Part shown: positions 1-8,656 of the stretch, one piece after another | Numbering within the stretch: position 1 is the first letter of the stretch | Layout: every line of letters starts with the position of its first letter | Assembly: GCA_029263035.1 (NCBI GenBank) | Contig: JAJCYF010000036.1 | Span: forward strand, 1 to 20,446 | Direction: 5' to 3' | Origin: Actinomycetes bacterium | Lineage (GTDB): Bacteria > Actinomycetota > CADDZG01 > JAHWKV01 | Length of the DNA stretch: 20,446 nt | The notes under the pieces: model-generated | What the model saw: only the letters and a program-made list of their open reading frames with translations | The model's database searches: none | What the model was told of the DNA's origin: nothing | Program-made: the position numbers and the translations under genes

Positions 1-1147
1 TGATGAGCGTCGTCCCCTGGACCAGCGCGGAGGTGAGGACGATGAAAAACACCATGTTGAAGATGTACTCGGCCTGCGGGACTCCGGCCAACAGCGGAAA
101 GGTGGCGAGAATGATCGGAACCGCTCCCCGCAGACCAACCCACGAGATCAGCATGCACTCCCGAACCGGCTCTCTCATCGGCAACAGCGTGAGGAAGACC
201 CCGATGGGCCGGGCCACCAATATCAGAACCGCCGAGATGGCCAGGCCCTCACCGACGACTCCGTTGAGCTCGGACGGGAAGACCAGCAGACCGAGCGCCA
301 GGAACATGCTTATCTGCATCAGCCATGCGATCCCGTCGTGAAAGCGCGAGACGCTGTCGTGGTGCACGGTCCTGGTGTTGCCCACCACTATCCCGGAGAT
401 GTAGACGGCCAGGAAGCCGTTGCCGCCGGCGGCGGTGGTTGCCGCGTAGCAGAACAGCACCATGCCCAGTGTCATCACCGGGTACAGGCCGTCGTGATCG
501 AGCCGGATCCGGTTCACAAGCAGGGCGGTCAGCCGGCCGAACAGGTAGCCCGCCACCCCCCCGAGCAGCATCTGCTGGACAAAGAAGCCGGCCAGGCCCA
601 GCGGAGACGACTCCGGGCTGGTGATCAGCTGCAGCATGGCGACGGTCAGGAACACCGCCATCGGGTCGTTGCTCCCCGATTCGAATTCCAGCAGGTAGGT
701 CAACCGGCCCCGCAGCCTGGTCCCCAGGGAGCGGAAGATGCTGAAGACCGCCGCGGCGTCGGTGGAGGACACGATGCCGCCCAGCAGGATCCCCTCCACC
801 AGGGTGAGTCCGAGCACCAGGTGGGCGAAGCCGCCGACCACGACCGCGGTGAGGAACACCCCGGCGGTGGACAGGGCGAGCCCCTGGTTGAGCACCGGCC
901 GCACCTTCTTCCACTCGGTGTCCAGCCCGCCGGAGAACAGGATGAACACCAGGGCGACGACGCCGAGTGCCTGGGCGGCCCCTGCGTCGTCGAACGCGAT
1001 ACCGCCGGGTCCCTCAGAACCCGCCAGCATCCCGATCACCAGGAACAACAAAAGTGAGGGGATGCCCAGCCGGCTCCAGGCCCCGCTGACGATGACGCTC
1101 AGGAGGAGAAGAGCGGCTGCGCCAAGGAGAACCAACTCGTCTGCCAT
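1..1147 (-). CDS. Potassium/proton (CPA1-type) antiporter, C-terminus cut by window edge
   Basis: Inner-membrane monovalent cation/proton antiporter. Read on the minus strand from an ATG at 1147-1145, the frame is open for 382 codons to the window edge and is almost continuously hydrophobic, consistent with about 12 membrane helices. The motif SSTDAAAVFS near residue 120 and FESGSNDPMAVFL shortly after are the ion-binding signatures of the CvrA/NhaP2-like branch of the CPA1 family. The frame runs off the window before any stop, so the usual C-terminal TrkA_C/RCK regulatory domain of CvrA proteins cannot be checked. There is no convincing Shine-Dalgarno. A weak -10-like TACCCT ends five bases before the ATG, so the message could be leaderless. 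The gene lies 66 bp downstream of dtd on the same strand and could be a tail cistron of rel-dtd. Whether K+ or Na+ is carried cannot be told from sequence. Confidence 0.88.
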   Translation of the reverse strand, partial: MADELVLLGAAALLLLSVIVSGAWSRLGIPSLLLFLVIGMLAGSEGPGGIAFDDAGAAQALGVVALVFILFSGGLDTEWKKVRPVLNQGLALSTAGVFLTAVVVGGFAHLVLGLTLVEGILLGGIVSSTDAAAVFSIFRSLGTRLRGRLTYLLEFESGSNDPMAVFLTVAMLQLITSPESSPLGLAGFFVQQMLLGGVAGYLFGRLTALLVNRIRLDHDGLYPVMTLGMVLFCYAATTAAGGNGFLAVYISGIVVGNTRTVHHDSVSRFHDGIAWLMQISMFLALGLLVFPSELNGVVGEGLAISAVLILVARPIGVFLTLLPMREPVRECMLISWVGLRGAVPIILATFPLLAGVPQAEYIFNMVFFIVLTSALVQGTTLI

Positions 1148-1213
1148 CCCCGAGGGTACCCATGATTGGGCTTCCCGGCCAGCGTCCCTTAGCGGTCGGG
1201 CGGGCGTTGCCTA

Positions 1214-1654
1214 TTAGGGAAGGTCGACCACCAACGTCACCGGGCCGTCGTTCACCAGGCTCACCTGCATGTTTGCCCCGAAACGGCCCTTCGCTACGCT
1301 CAGGCCCAACCTGCCCAATTGAGCTACCAGCTCATCGACCAGCGGCTCGGCCACCGGGCCCGGAGCCGACTTCACGAACGACGGCCTGCGGCCCTTCGAC
1401 GTGTCGCCCAGCAGCGTGAACTGGGACACCACCAGAACCTCGCCGGCGACCTCGGTCACCGAAAGGTTCATCTTGCCTTCGGCGTCGCTGAAGATCCGCA
1501 GATCCGCTATCTTCCGGGCAGCCTTGGCGACGGTTTCAGCAGAGTCGTCGTGCCCGGCGGCTGCCAGCACCAGCAGCCCCCGGCCGATCTCACCGACCAC
1601 CTCGCCGTCCACCGACACCGAGGCGGACGAGACCCGTTGCAGGACCAGGCGCAC
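1214..1654 (-). CDS. dtd: D-aminoacyl-tRNA deacylase (Dtd)
   Basis: Cytoplasmic proofreading enzyme that hydrolyses D-amino acids (and glycine on tRNA-Ala) from mischarged tRNA. The 146-aa product has the full family length and begins MRLVLQRVSSASVSVDG, the canonical N-terminus. It carries the two active-site motifs SQFTLLGD (about residues 77-84) and NDGPVT (near the end), the latter containing the Gly-cisPro dipeptide that gives chiral selectivity. The start is GTG at 1654-1652, only six bases after the rel stop codon and with no strong Shine-Dalgarno, so translation is probably coupled to rel. The rel-dtd order is a common neighbourhood in many bacteria. Nothing looks degraded. Confidence 0.97.
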   Translation of the reverse strand: MRLVLQRVSSASVSVDGEVVGEIGRGLLVLAAAGHDDSAETVAKAARKIADLRIFSDAEGKMNLSVTEVAGEVLVVSQFTLLGDTSKGRRPSFVKSAPGPVAEPLVDELVAQLGRLGLSVAKGRFGANMQVSLVNDGPVTLVVDLP

Positions 1655-1660
1655 GACCGG

Positions 1661-3907
<2,247 letters not shown>

Positions 3908-4195
3908 CTTGGCGACACCGTTGGGCTTTGCTTCCGGGGACGCCGTCCGGTCGCCGGCCGGGCTGCTTTGGGCAGGGGAGCTGTTTTGTTGGGTGGCGGG
4001 GGCGTGTTGTTGGGTGGAAGCGCCGGGCTTGGGCGTAGCGCCGGTTGCCGGCGACCCGTTGCGTGGGCCTTTCGCGGCCGGCGGGCGTGACCGCTCCGCG
4101 GCAGCGCGGACTCGTGCAGCGGGCCTTTTTTGGCCGCTACCCTTCTCCGGCCCCTCCGGGGGGGCCTTCGCGGCAGTTTTGCCCTTTTCGGCCAG
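3908..4195 (-). other. rel: Probable N-terminal extension of Rel (CTG start, 96 codons)
   Basis: This stretch is in frame with rel and has no stop codon. Its codons are mostly G/C-ending, as in neighbouring genes. It encodes a disordered Ala/Pro/Lys/Gln-rich segment beginning (M)AEKGKTAAKAPPEGPEKG and reaching ...PEAKPNGVAK just before the ATG at 3907. The frame contains no ATG, GTG or TTG. The only codon with a ribosome-binding site is the CTG at 4195-4193, with GGGAGG (4206-4201) five bases upstream. Actinobacterial Rel proteins often carry such Pro/Ala-rich N-terminal tails, which favours real translation. Use of CTG as initiator is inference. Confidence 0.55.
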
Positions 4196-4200
4196 AGGAA

Positions 4201-4206
4201 CCTCCC
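4201..4206 (-). promoter_or_regulatory. Shine-Dalgarno GGGAGG for the CTG start of rel
   Basis: On the minus strand GGGAGG lies five bases before a CTG that is in frame with rel. No comparable site precedes the ATG at 3907, where the upstream bases read GGTGTCGCCAAG. The site therefore decides in favour of the longer protein. Confidence 0.5.
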
Positions 4207-4270
4207 AAAGCGGTTTTTAGGACCTACACCCATTAAAGCACGCACCGAAATTCCATCCTCGCCTGGAGCG

Positions 4271-4298
4271 TTGACGTGTCCCGCCGCTGCGGTAGGGT
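4271..4298 (+). promoter_or_regulatory. Sigma-A-type promoter for mscS
   Basis: TTGACG (4271-4276) and TAGGGT (4293-4298) are separated by 16 bp, close to the housekeeping consensus. Transcription would start near 4305, giving a leader of about 117 bases before the TTG start of the channel gene. Confidence 0.5.
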
Positions 4299-4329
4299 GG
4301 AACTTGGCCGGTGTTCACCATCCGCCCCA

Positions 4330-4344
4330 TCGACCTCCGGTCGA
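4330..4344. repeat. Inverted repeat in the mscS leader
   Basis: Perfect six-base arms TCGACC and GGTCGA flank a three-base centre. The element lies within the predicted 5' leader of mscS and could be a small hairpin or a regulator site. A second, 12-bp self-complementary sequence CCGGCGCGCCGG follows at 4377-4388. No T-tract follows either, so they are not classical terminators. Confidence 0.35.
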
Positions 4345-4421
4345 CACAATGCCAAATCCGGGTTCCTAGAGACGGTCCGGCGCGCCGGGACTAGTTCTAC
4401 TGCAGGAAAGGAGCTCCCCAA

Positions 4422-5516
4422 TTGAGCGCCGAAGACCTGACCACCACCACAATCATCATTTCTGCCGCCTTTTTCGCCGGCTCGGTGGTGATAGGACTCC
4501 TGGTCCGCTACCTTTTGCAGCGGCGCATCGCCAGGAGCCTCAGCGATTCCGAGGCCGATGAGCGGGACGAGCGGAGCCGGATAGCAGATGTCGTGCGAGC
4601 CGGGCTGGCGAAGGTGGTCCTGCCCTGGACGGTTGCGGCCGGCACCTACGCCGCAGCCATCGCCCTACCGCTGCGGCCGAACTTTCAGGAGATGACATCC
4701 ACCATATTGCTGGCGTTGGTCATCCTCACCGGCACGCTCGCCGTGGCCCGGATCACTGCGGGACTCGTCGGATTTTACGCCGCCCGTCACCAGCGGCTGC
4801 CCGGAGCGACGTCGATCTTTGCCAATATCGCAAAAGTCACCGTTCTGGCGGTAGGCGCCCTGGTCACCCTCCAAACTATGGGCGTCTCCGTCGGCCCCAT
4901 CCTCACCGCCCTGGGAGTTGGAGGCCTGGCGGTGGCCCTGGCATTACAGGACACCCTGGCCAACCTGTTCGCCGGCCTGCATGTGATCGGTTCCCGCAAG
5001 GTGGTTCCCGGTGACTACGTGGTACTGGACAGCGCGGAGGAGGGCTACGTCGAGGACATCAACTGGCGCAACACCACTCTGCGCAACCTCCGGAACAACA
5101 TGATCGTGGTTCCAAACGCCCGGCTGGCGTCGGCGATCCTGACGAACTACTACCAGCCGGCGGCCGAGATGGCGCTACTCGTTCCCATCGGAGTCAGCTA
5201 TGACAGCGACCTGAGCACGGTGGAACAGGTCACCATCGAGGTAGGCAGGGAGGTCATGAAGGAGGTCCCCGGCGGCGTGGTGGACCACGAACCGATCATC
5301 CGATACCACACGTTCGACGACTCCAGCATCGACTTCAATGTGATCCTGAAGGTCAAAGAGCACACCGACCAGTACCTGATCCGCCACGAGTTCGTAAAGC
5401 GCGTTCACGAACGCTACCGGAAGACCGGGATAGTGATTCCCTTCCCCATCCAGACCGTCATTGCCCAAAAGCGGGATGCGGATGCGGAGGCGGTACGGGC
5501 GTTGACCGGCACCTAA
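4422..5516 (+). CDS. MscS-family mechanosensitive ion channel
   Basis: Membrane-tension-gated channel that releases solutes on hypo-osmotic shock. The 364-aa protein has hydrophobic helices at about residues 8-32, 58-80, 88-115 and 128-150. The pore-lining helix with the small-residue pattern GVGGLAVALALQDTLANLF at about 165-185 is the MscS hallmark. A beta-rich MscS middle domain follows (VVPGDYVVL, NWRNTTLRNLRNNMIVVPN), then the alpha/beta C-terminal domain up to IPFPIQTV near 345. It has more membrane helices than E. coli MscS, which has three. The start is TTG at 4422, chosen because GGAG (4410-4413) lies eight bases upstream. The gene is alone in its unit: divergent from rel and convergent with the downstream hydrolase, whose stop is seven bases away. 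Confidence 0.93.
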   Translation: MSAEDLTTTTIIISAAFFAGSVVIGLLVRYLLQRRIARSLSDSEADERDERSRIADVVRAGLAKVVLPWTVAAGTYAAAIALPLRPNFQEMTSTILLALVILTGTLAVARITAGLVGFYAARHQRLPGATSIFANIAKVTVLAVGALVTLQTMGVSVGPILTALGVGGLAVALALQDTLANLFAGLHVIGSRKVVPGDYVVLDSAEEGYVEDINWRNTTLRNLRNNMIVVPNARLASAILTNYYQPAAEMALLVPIGVSYDSDLSTVEQVTIEVGREVMKEVPGGVVDHEPIIRYHTFDDSSIDFNVILKVKEHTDQYLIRHEFVKRVHERYRKTGIVIPFPIQTVIAQKRDADAEAVRALTGT

Positions 5517-5523
5517 CCCGGGG

Positions 5524-6300
5524 TCACGGAACCAGCAGAGCCAGGCAGGTGGGGCCGGCGTCGGCCCGGATGAACTCGGAGAGATCCGGAGTGCTGACGC
5601 TGAACCCCTCCTTCTCCAGCTGGCGGTGAACCTGGTATTCGCCCGAGGCAATCACCCGGTCCCCAATGACCAGCACGTTGCAGGCGGCCAGGGGATCGTC
5701 GTAGACCGGCAGCGTGTTCACCCGGTCGAACGCCGGGTGCTCCAGCACCTTGGGCAGCCCCATCACCAGCCCGTCGTGGATGACGCTGACGGCGGTCGAC
5801 AGGTGCAGAACCCCCATAGGCACCTCGACCGGGACCACCTTGTAGCCCAGGGCTCCGGCCCATCGGGTTACGAAGTCGATGCCCGATGGCGTAGTGCGGC
5901 GTGATCGTCCGATCAGCAGCGTGTTTCCCAGCAGCAGCATGTCGCCGCACTCGATGGTGCCGGGGGGAGGCACCGTGTCCACGCCGTCCACCAGCGGCGC
6001 CAGCCTCTTGGCGATGGCGTTCTCTTCCCCGCGGCGGGTGGGCGTAGCCGTCCTCCACAGCAAGGCCCGGTCCTTGAGCACGATGGCGGTGTCCTGGGTG
6101 AAACAGGCATCGGGGTACCGCTCGCTTTTGGGCAGCTCGATGAGCTCGCCGGCCAGGTCTTCCAGGATGTACCGGTAGTTCTCATGCTGCCGCCTGGCGT
6201 TCTTTGGATCTATCTTGCCCTGGTCCGGGTGGTCGGAGACGGCTCGGACGAAGGAGTCTCCGGGCGGACGAACGATGGCGTGACGAGGCTTATTTTTCAT
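5524..6300 (-). CDS. Dimethylarginine dimethylaminohydrolase-like amidinotransferase-fold hydrolase
   Basis: Likely hydrolyses N-omega-methylated arginines to citrulline and methylamines, in the cytoplasm. The 258-aa protein has the pentein-fold layout. PDACFTQD lies at about 63-70, the acidic motif IECGD at about 116-120 (family members usually show EGGD, so one glycine is replaced by cysteine), catalytic His166 in VLHLSTAV, and nucleophile Cys252 in AGPTCLALL at the C-terminus. An ATG at 6300 is preferred over the TTG two codons upstream: a -10-like TAAAGT (6312-6307) lies exactly six bases before the ATG, implying a leaderless mRNA. No Shine-Dalgarno is seen. A palindrome covers the upstream promoter region (6316-6332). 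Related pentein enzymes such as arginine deiminase and ornithine-forming hydrolases are alternatives, but length and motifs fit DDAH best. Confidence 0.87.
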   Translation of the reverse strand: MKNKPRHAIVRPPGDSFVRAVSDHPDQGKIDPKNARRQHENYRYILEDLAGELIELPKSERYPDACFTQDTAIVLKDRALLWRTATPTRRGEENAIAKRLAPLVDGVDTVPPPGTIECGDMLLLGNTLLIGRSRRTTPSGIDFVTRWAGALGYKVVPVEVPMGVLHLSTAVSVIHDGLVMGLPKVLEHPAFDRVNTLPVYDDPLAACNVLVIGDRVIASGEYQVHRQLEKEGFSVSTPDLSEFIRADAGPTCLALLVP

Positions 6301-6306
6301 CCACAA

Positions 6307-6312
6307 ACTTTA
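6307..6312 (-). promoter_or_regulatory. -10 element of a leaderless ddaH-like promoter
   Basis: TAAAGT on the minus strand is followed by exactly six bases and then ATG at 6300. This puts the transcription start at or next to the A of the start codon. No clear -35 is visible; a palindrome occupies that region. Confidence 0.45.
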
Positions 6313-6315
6313 CAG

Positions 6316-6332
6316 GTAGACCCGGGGTCTAC
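6316..6332. promoter_or_regulatory. Operator-like palindrome upstream of the DDAH-like gene
   Basis: Eight-base perfect arms GTAGACCC and GGGTCTAC flank a single central base. The element begins three bases upstream of the predicted -10 box of the DDAH-like gene, so it would cover the spacer between -10 and -35. It also overlaps the stop codon of the upstream surface-protein gene (6329-6331). A one-base centre argues against an RNA terminator hairpin and for a dimeric regulator site. The regulator is not identified in the window. Confidence 0.45.
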
Positions 6333-7381
6333 TTGCGGCCGTAGCGGGCCCTTCGGCGGCTGTACAGCTGTTGAGCTGAAATTGCGGCCAGGGTGGCGAC
6401 CACTCCGGCGGCCACCAGCAGCCAGGAGGAGACTCCGCCGCCGTCATCCTCGGCTCCCCCTTCACCGTCGTCGACGGTAAAGGTGGTGCTGGCAAGGGCG
6501 CGGCCGTTGGGCCCGACCGAAACCAGCGTGACGGTGATGTCGCCGTCGGACACGTTCTCCGGGATATCGACCTCAATCCGGGCTTCCGCGCCGCCGACCG
6601 GAACGGGATCGCTGGCGGCCTCGCCGTTGACCCTGATCTGGGACCGGGCGTCGGCGCATCCGGTGCCGGCGTCGGGCGCCCAATCGATAGAGACGTTGGT
6701 GACGCTGCCCGCCGCGCCCTCACTTGGGCTTACCGAGAGCGATTCAACGGCGGAAGGCTGAATGTCGCAGACATCCCCGGTTGGGGTTTCTCCCGGGCTA
6801 GCCGGCGCGGTCGGAGTAGGTGACGCCGTAACCGTCGGAGTAGGCGACGGCGTTGCCGCGGGGGGCGGCGCCGGGGGCTGAGCTGCCGGCGGCGCCGGTG
6901 CAGGCGCGGGCGGACGCGGCGCGGGCGCTGGAGGCCTCGGAGCCGGAGGGGGCGGGGCCGGCCTGGGAGGAGGCGGCGGGGCAGGTGGCGGAGGGGGCGG
7001 AGCCGGGGGCGGGCCGATGCGGAAGGTAACCGAAACCGATGTGGTGCCCGACACGCCGGTGGCGGTGGCCTGAACGGTGTGGGACCCTGCCCTAGCGCCG
7101 GAAGGAACGGTGAAAGCTGCGCTCACGTTGCCCGAGCCATCCGGCTGGCATGCCTCCGGGCCAACCACGACCGCTCCATCAAAGGTCACCGTGCAGGGAC
7201 CGGGCACCGCACTAAGGTTGACCGTCACCCTGGTGCCGGCGGACCCCGACGTCGGGGAGATGCTCAGTGCCAGCGCCTGGGCGGGCGACGCAAAAAGGGT
7301 CAGGAAGGAGGCGGCCAGCAACGTCAGCAGGAGGATGGAAACACACCTGCCGCCAGCCTGCACTCGATGCGTTTTGATCAT
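6329..7381 (-). CDS. Secreted proline-rich surface protein with C-terminal membrane anchor
   Basis: A 350-aa exported protein of unknown role. It has a signal peptide with positive residues at the N-terminus, a hydrophobic core (about 14-30) and an AQA-type signal peptidase site near residue 36. A beta-rich Ig-like/IPT-type domain follows (about 38-125), starting SISPTSGSAGTRVTV. Next comes an extreme Pro/Ala-rich linker (about 126-205), a second Ig-like domain (about 215-310) opening SLSVSPSEGAAGSVTNVSI, a transmembrane helix (about 320-340) and an Arg-rich cytoplasmic tail RRRARYGRK. This looks like a wall-spanning stalk holding folded domains outside the membrane. There is no LPXTG motif; the anchor is the helix. 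The ATG at 7381 is used, with no strong ribosome-binding site visible. The gene ends inside the operator-like palindrome before the DDAH-like gene. Confidence 0.8.
   Translation of the reverse strand: MIKTHRVQAGGRCVSILLLTLLAASFLTLFASPAQALALSISPTSGSAGTRVTVNLSAVPGPCTVTFDGAVVVGPEACQPDGSGNVSAAFTVPSGARAGSHTVQATATGVSGTTSVSVTFRIGPPPAPPPPPPAPPPPPRPAPPPPAPRPPAPAPRPPAPAPAPPAAQPPAPPPAATPSPTPTVTASPTPTAPASPGETPTGDVCDIQPSAVESLSVSPSEGAAGSVTNVSIDWAPDAGTGCADARSQIRVNGEAASDPVPVGGAEARIEVDIPENVSDGDITVTLVSVGPNGRALASTTFTVDDGEGGAEDDGGGVSSWLLVAAGVVATLAAISAQQLYSRRRARYGRK
6810..6857. repeat. Two 24-bp imperfect tandem repeats in the Pro/Thr linker
   Basis: Two adjacent 24-base copies start with GTCGGAGTAGG and differ at a few positions. 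On the coding (minus) strand they encode repeated SPTPT units in the stalk of the surface protein, so copy number could vary by slippage. Confidence 0.5.
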
Positions 7382-7535
7382 TCGACAAGCCCCGCCACTA
7401 GGTCGGTGGTATCGGGGCGAATCCTAGCATCCGGCCTCACCGCTTGGGGGAAATAGGTTCGGAACCGCTCCCGGATGGGTAAATGGGCACTTGCCCCACC
7501 ATCGGATCCAGGCGAACCCGACCTAGGAGGCAGAC
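7382..7535. other. Divergent intergenic region (surface protein / 76-aa protein)
   Basis: This 154-bp spacer must hold promoters for both divergent genes. A TAGGAT hexamer is readable on the minus strand and TAGGTT on the plus strand, but neither has a good -35 at 16-18 bp. The only secure element is the Shine-Dalgarno AGGAGG just before the 76-aa gene. Confidence 0.4.
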
Positions 7536-7766
7536 ATGAGCAACGAGCACGCCCCCACGGATGACATCTTCTTCGACATGGTGAGCATCCAATACCACTC
7601 GATGAAGGCCTGCGAGGCGTACGACAAGTACGTTGAGGACGCCCACGACCATCAGGACGTCGCCGAATTCATTCGCCAGTGCCAACAGCAGGACCAGGCC
7701 CGCGTACTGAAGTGCCACGAGCTGATCAAGGAGCTTGCGGGAGCCAAGCAGCACGCCAACGCATAA
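7536..7766 (+). CDS. Small acidic helical protein, unknown function
   Basis: I do not recognise this 76-aa protein. It is preceded by a strong ribosome-binding site (AGGAGG, five bases before the ATG). The protein is acidic, predicted nearly all helical, and has spaced His, Cys and acidic residues: HSMKACEAYDKYVEDAHDH in the middle and RVLKCHELIKELAG near the end. That pattern suggests a two-helix hairpin that might dimerise into a bundle; metal binding is possible but not shown. It is 58 bp upstream of the Clp_N-protein gene, which has its own strong promoter, so the two are probably separate transcription units. Codon use matches its neighbours, and I consider it a real gene. Confidence 0.75.
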   Translation: MSNEHAPTDDIFFDMVSIQYHSMKACEAYDKYVEDAHDHQDVAEFIRQCQQQDQARVLKCHELIKELAGAKQHANA

Positions 7767-7789
7767 AGAAACGGACGGGGTCCGCACCC

Positions 7790-7818
7790 TTGACCCTGTC
7801 GATTCGTCAACTTACAAT
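7790..7818 (+). promoter_or_regulatory. Strong sigma-A promoter giving a leaderless Clp_N-protein mRNA
   Basis: TTGACC (7790-7795) and TACAAT (7813-7818) are separated by an optimal 17 bp. The start ATG is at 7825, six bases after the -10, so transcription should begin on or beside its A. No Shine-Dalgarno precedes the ATG. This is the best promoter in the window. Confidence 0.75.
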
Positions 7819-7824
7819 TGACGC

Positions 7825-8622
7825 ATGCTCAAAGGTCCTCTGACGCTCGACGATCTCATCGAACTGGTGAACCACCGGGCGCCAAACGACGACGGGCATG
7901 GGCGCCTGACCGAAGCGTCTGCGCTGTCCCAGGAGCTGAACTCCCTAACCGATCAGCTGCTCGACTACTTCGTCCAGCAGGCCCGGGAATCGGGCATGTC
8001 CTGGTCGCAGATCGGCCAGCAGCTCGGCGTCAGCAAGCAGGGGGCGCAGCAGCGGTTCACCGGTCAGTCCAGGCTGGAGGACCTCCCCCACCAGCTGCGT
8101 GAGCTGGGAGCCAGCCTGGAGGAGAAGTTCCTGGCCCGCAGCCCGTCGGCGTCGGGCGGTCTCCTGCAGAAGGTCCGTAGTGCCTTCAAGCCCCAGCGTT
8201 TTACCGCAGCCGCCCGGCAGGTGGTGATCCTGGCCCAGGAGGAGGCCCGGGACCTGCGCCACGAACGTATCGGTGCCGAACACATGCTGCTCGGGCTGCT
8301 GCGCGAGGAGAGCGGCGTGGCCGCCGCCACTCTGCGTTCGGTCGGGGTGACCCTGGAGCTGGTCCGCAGCCAGGTGGCCCAAAAGGTACCCGCCCTGGAT
8401 TCGCCACCCCCCGGCCACCTGCCCTTCGCCACCGGCGCCCGCACCGCGCTGGAGTCGGCCATGACCGAATCCGCCAACCTGCGCCACAACTACATCGGCA
8501 CCGAACACGTGCTGCTCGGCGTCCTGAAGGAGGACAACATGGCGCGGGACGTCCTGCGGGAGCTCAACATCGACGTCGACCACCTGACGGACGAGGTGTC
8601 CCGGCTGCTCGAACGCCTGTAA
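7825..8622 (+). CDS. HTH plus double Clp_N (ClpC N-domain-like) protein without ATPase
   Basis: A 265-aa cytoplasmic protein. Residues 1-57 are helical and acidic, starting LTLDDLIELVNHRAP. Residues 58-78 (SWSQIGQQLGVSKQGAQQRF) are a helix-turn-helix of the sigma-region-4/Xre sort. A linker follows, then two Clp_N repeats: 125-190 (RFTAAARQVVILAQEEAR, IGAEHMLLGLLREE) and 199-265 (IGTEHVLLGVLKEDN). These match the substrate and adaptor-binding N-domain of ClpC/ClpA, but no AAA+ ATPase follows. The same architecture is known from other actinobacteria. It may bind DNA and Clp adaptors or substrates, perhaps as a regulator of ClpC activity or a stress sensor; that role is inference. It is transcribed from its own strong, apparently leaderless promoter. 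Confidence 0.85.
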   Translation: MLKGPLTLDDLIELVNHRAPNDDGHGRLTEASALSQELNSLTDQLLDYFVQQARESGMSWSQIGQQLGVSKQGAQQRFTGQSRLEDLPHQLRELGASLEEKFLARSPSASGGLLQKVRSAFKPQRFTAAARQVVILAQEEARDLRHERIGAEHMLLGLLREESGVAAATLRSVGVTLELVRSQVAQKVPALDSPPPGHLPFATGARTALESAMTESANLRHNYIGTEHVLLGVLKEDNMARDVLRELNIDVDHLTDEVSRLLERL

Positions 8623-8644
8623 CGGGCTTTTCCCAACGCGGACC

Positions 8645-8650
8645 TAGGAT
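8645..8650 (+). promoter_or_regulatory. -10 element for leaderless M15 peptidase mRNA
   Basis: TAGGAT lies exactly six bases before the ATG at 8657 in a short 34-bp gap after the Clp_N-protein gene. There is no clear -35 and no Shine-Dalgarno, so a leaderless start is the simplest reading. Confidence 0.4.
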
Positions 8651-8656
8651 GGATTA

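Noticed and set aside
249..914. Minus-strand open frame of 221 codons at the left end
   Set aside because: It lies inside the antiporter gene in another frame; the antiporter frame gives a clean membrane protein with family motifs.
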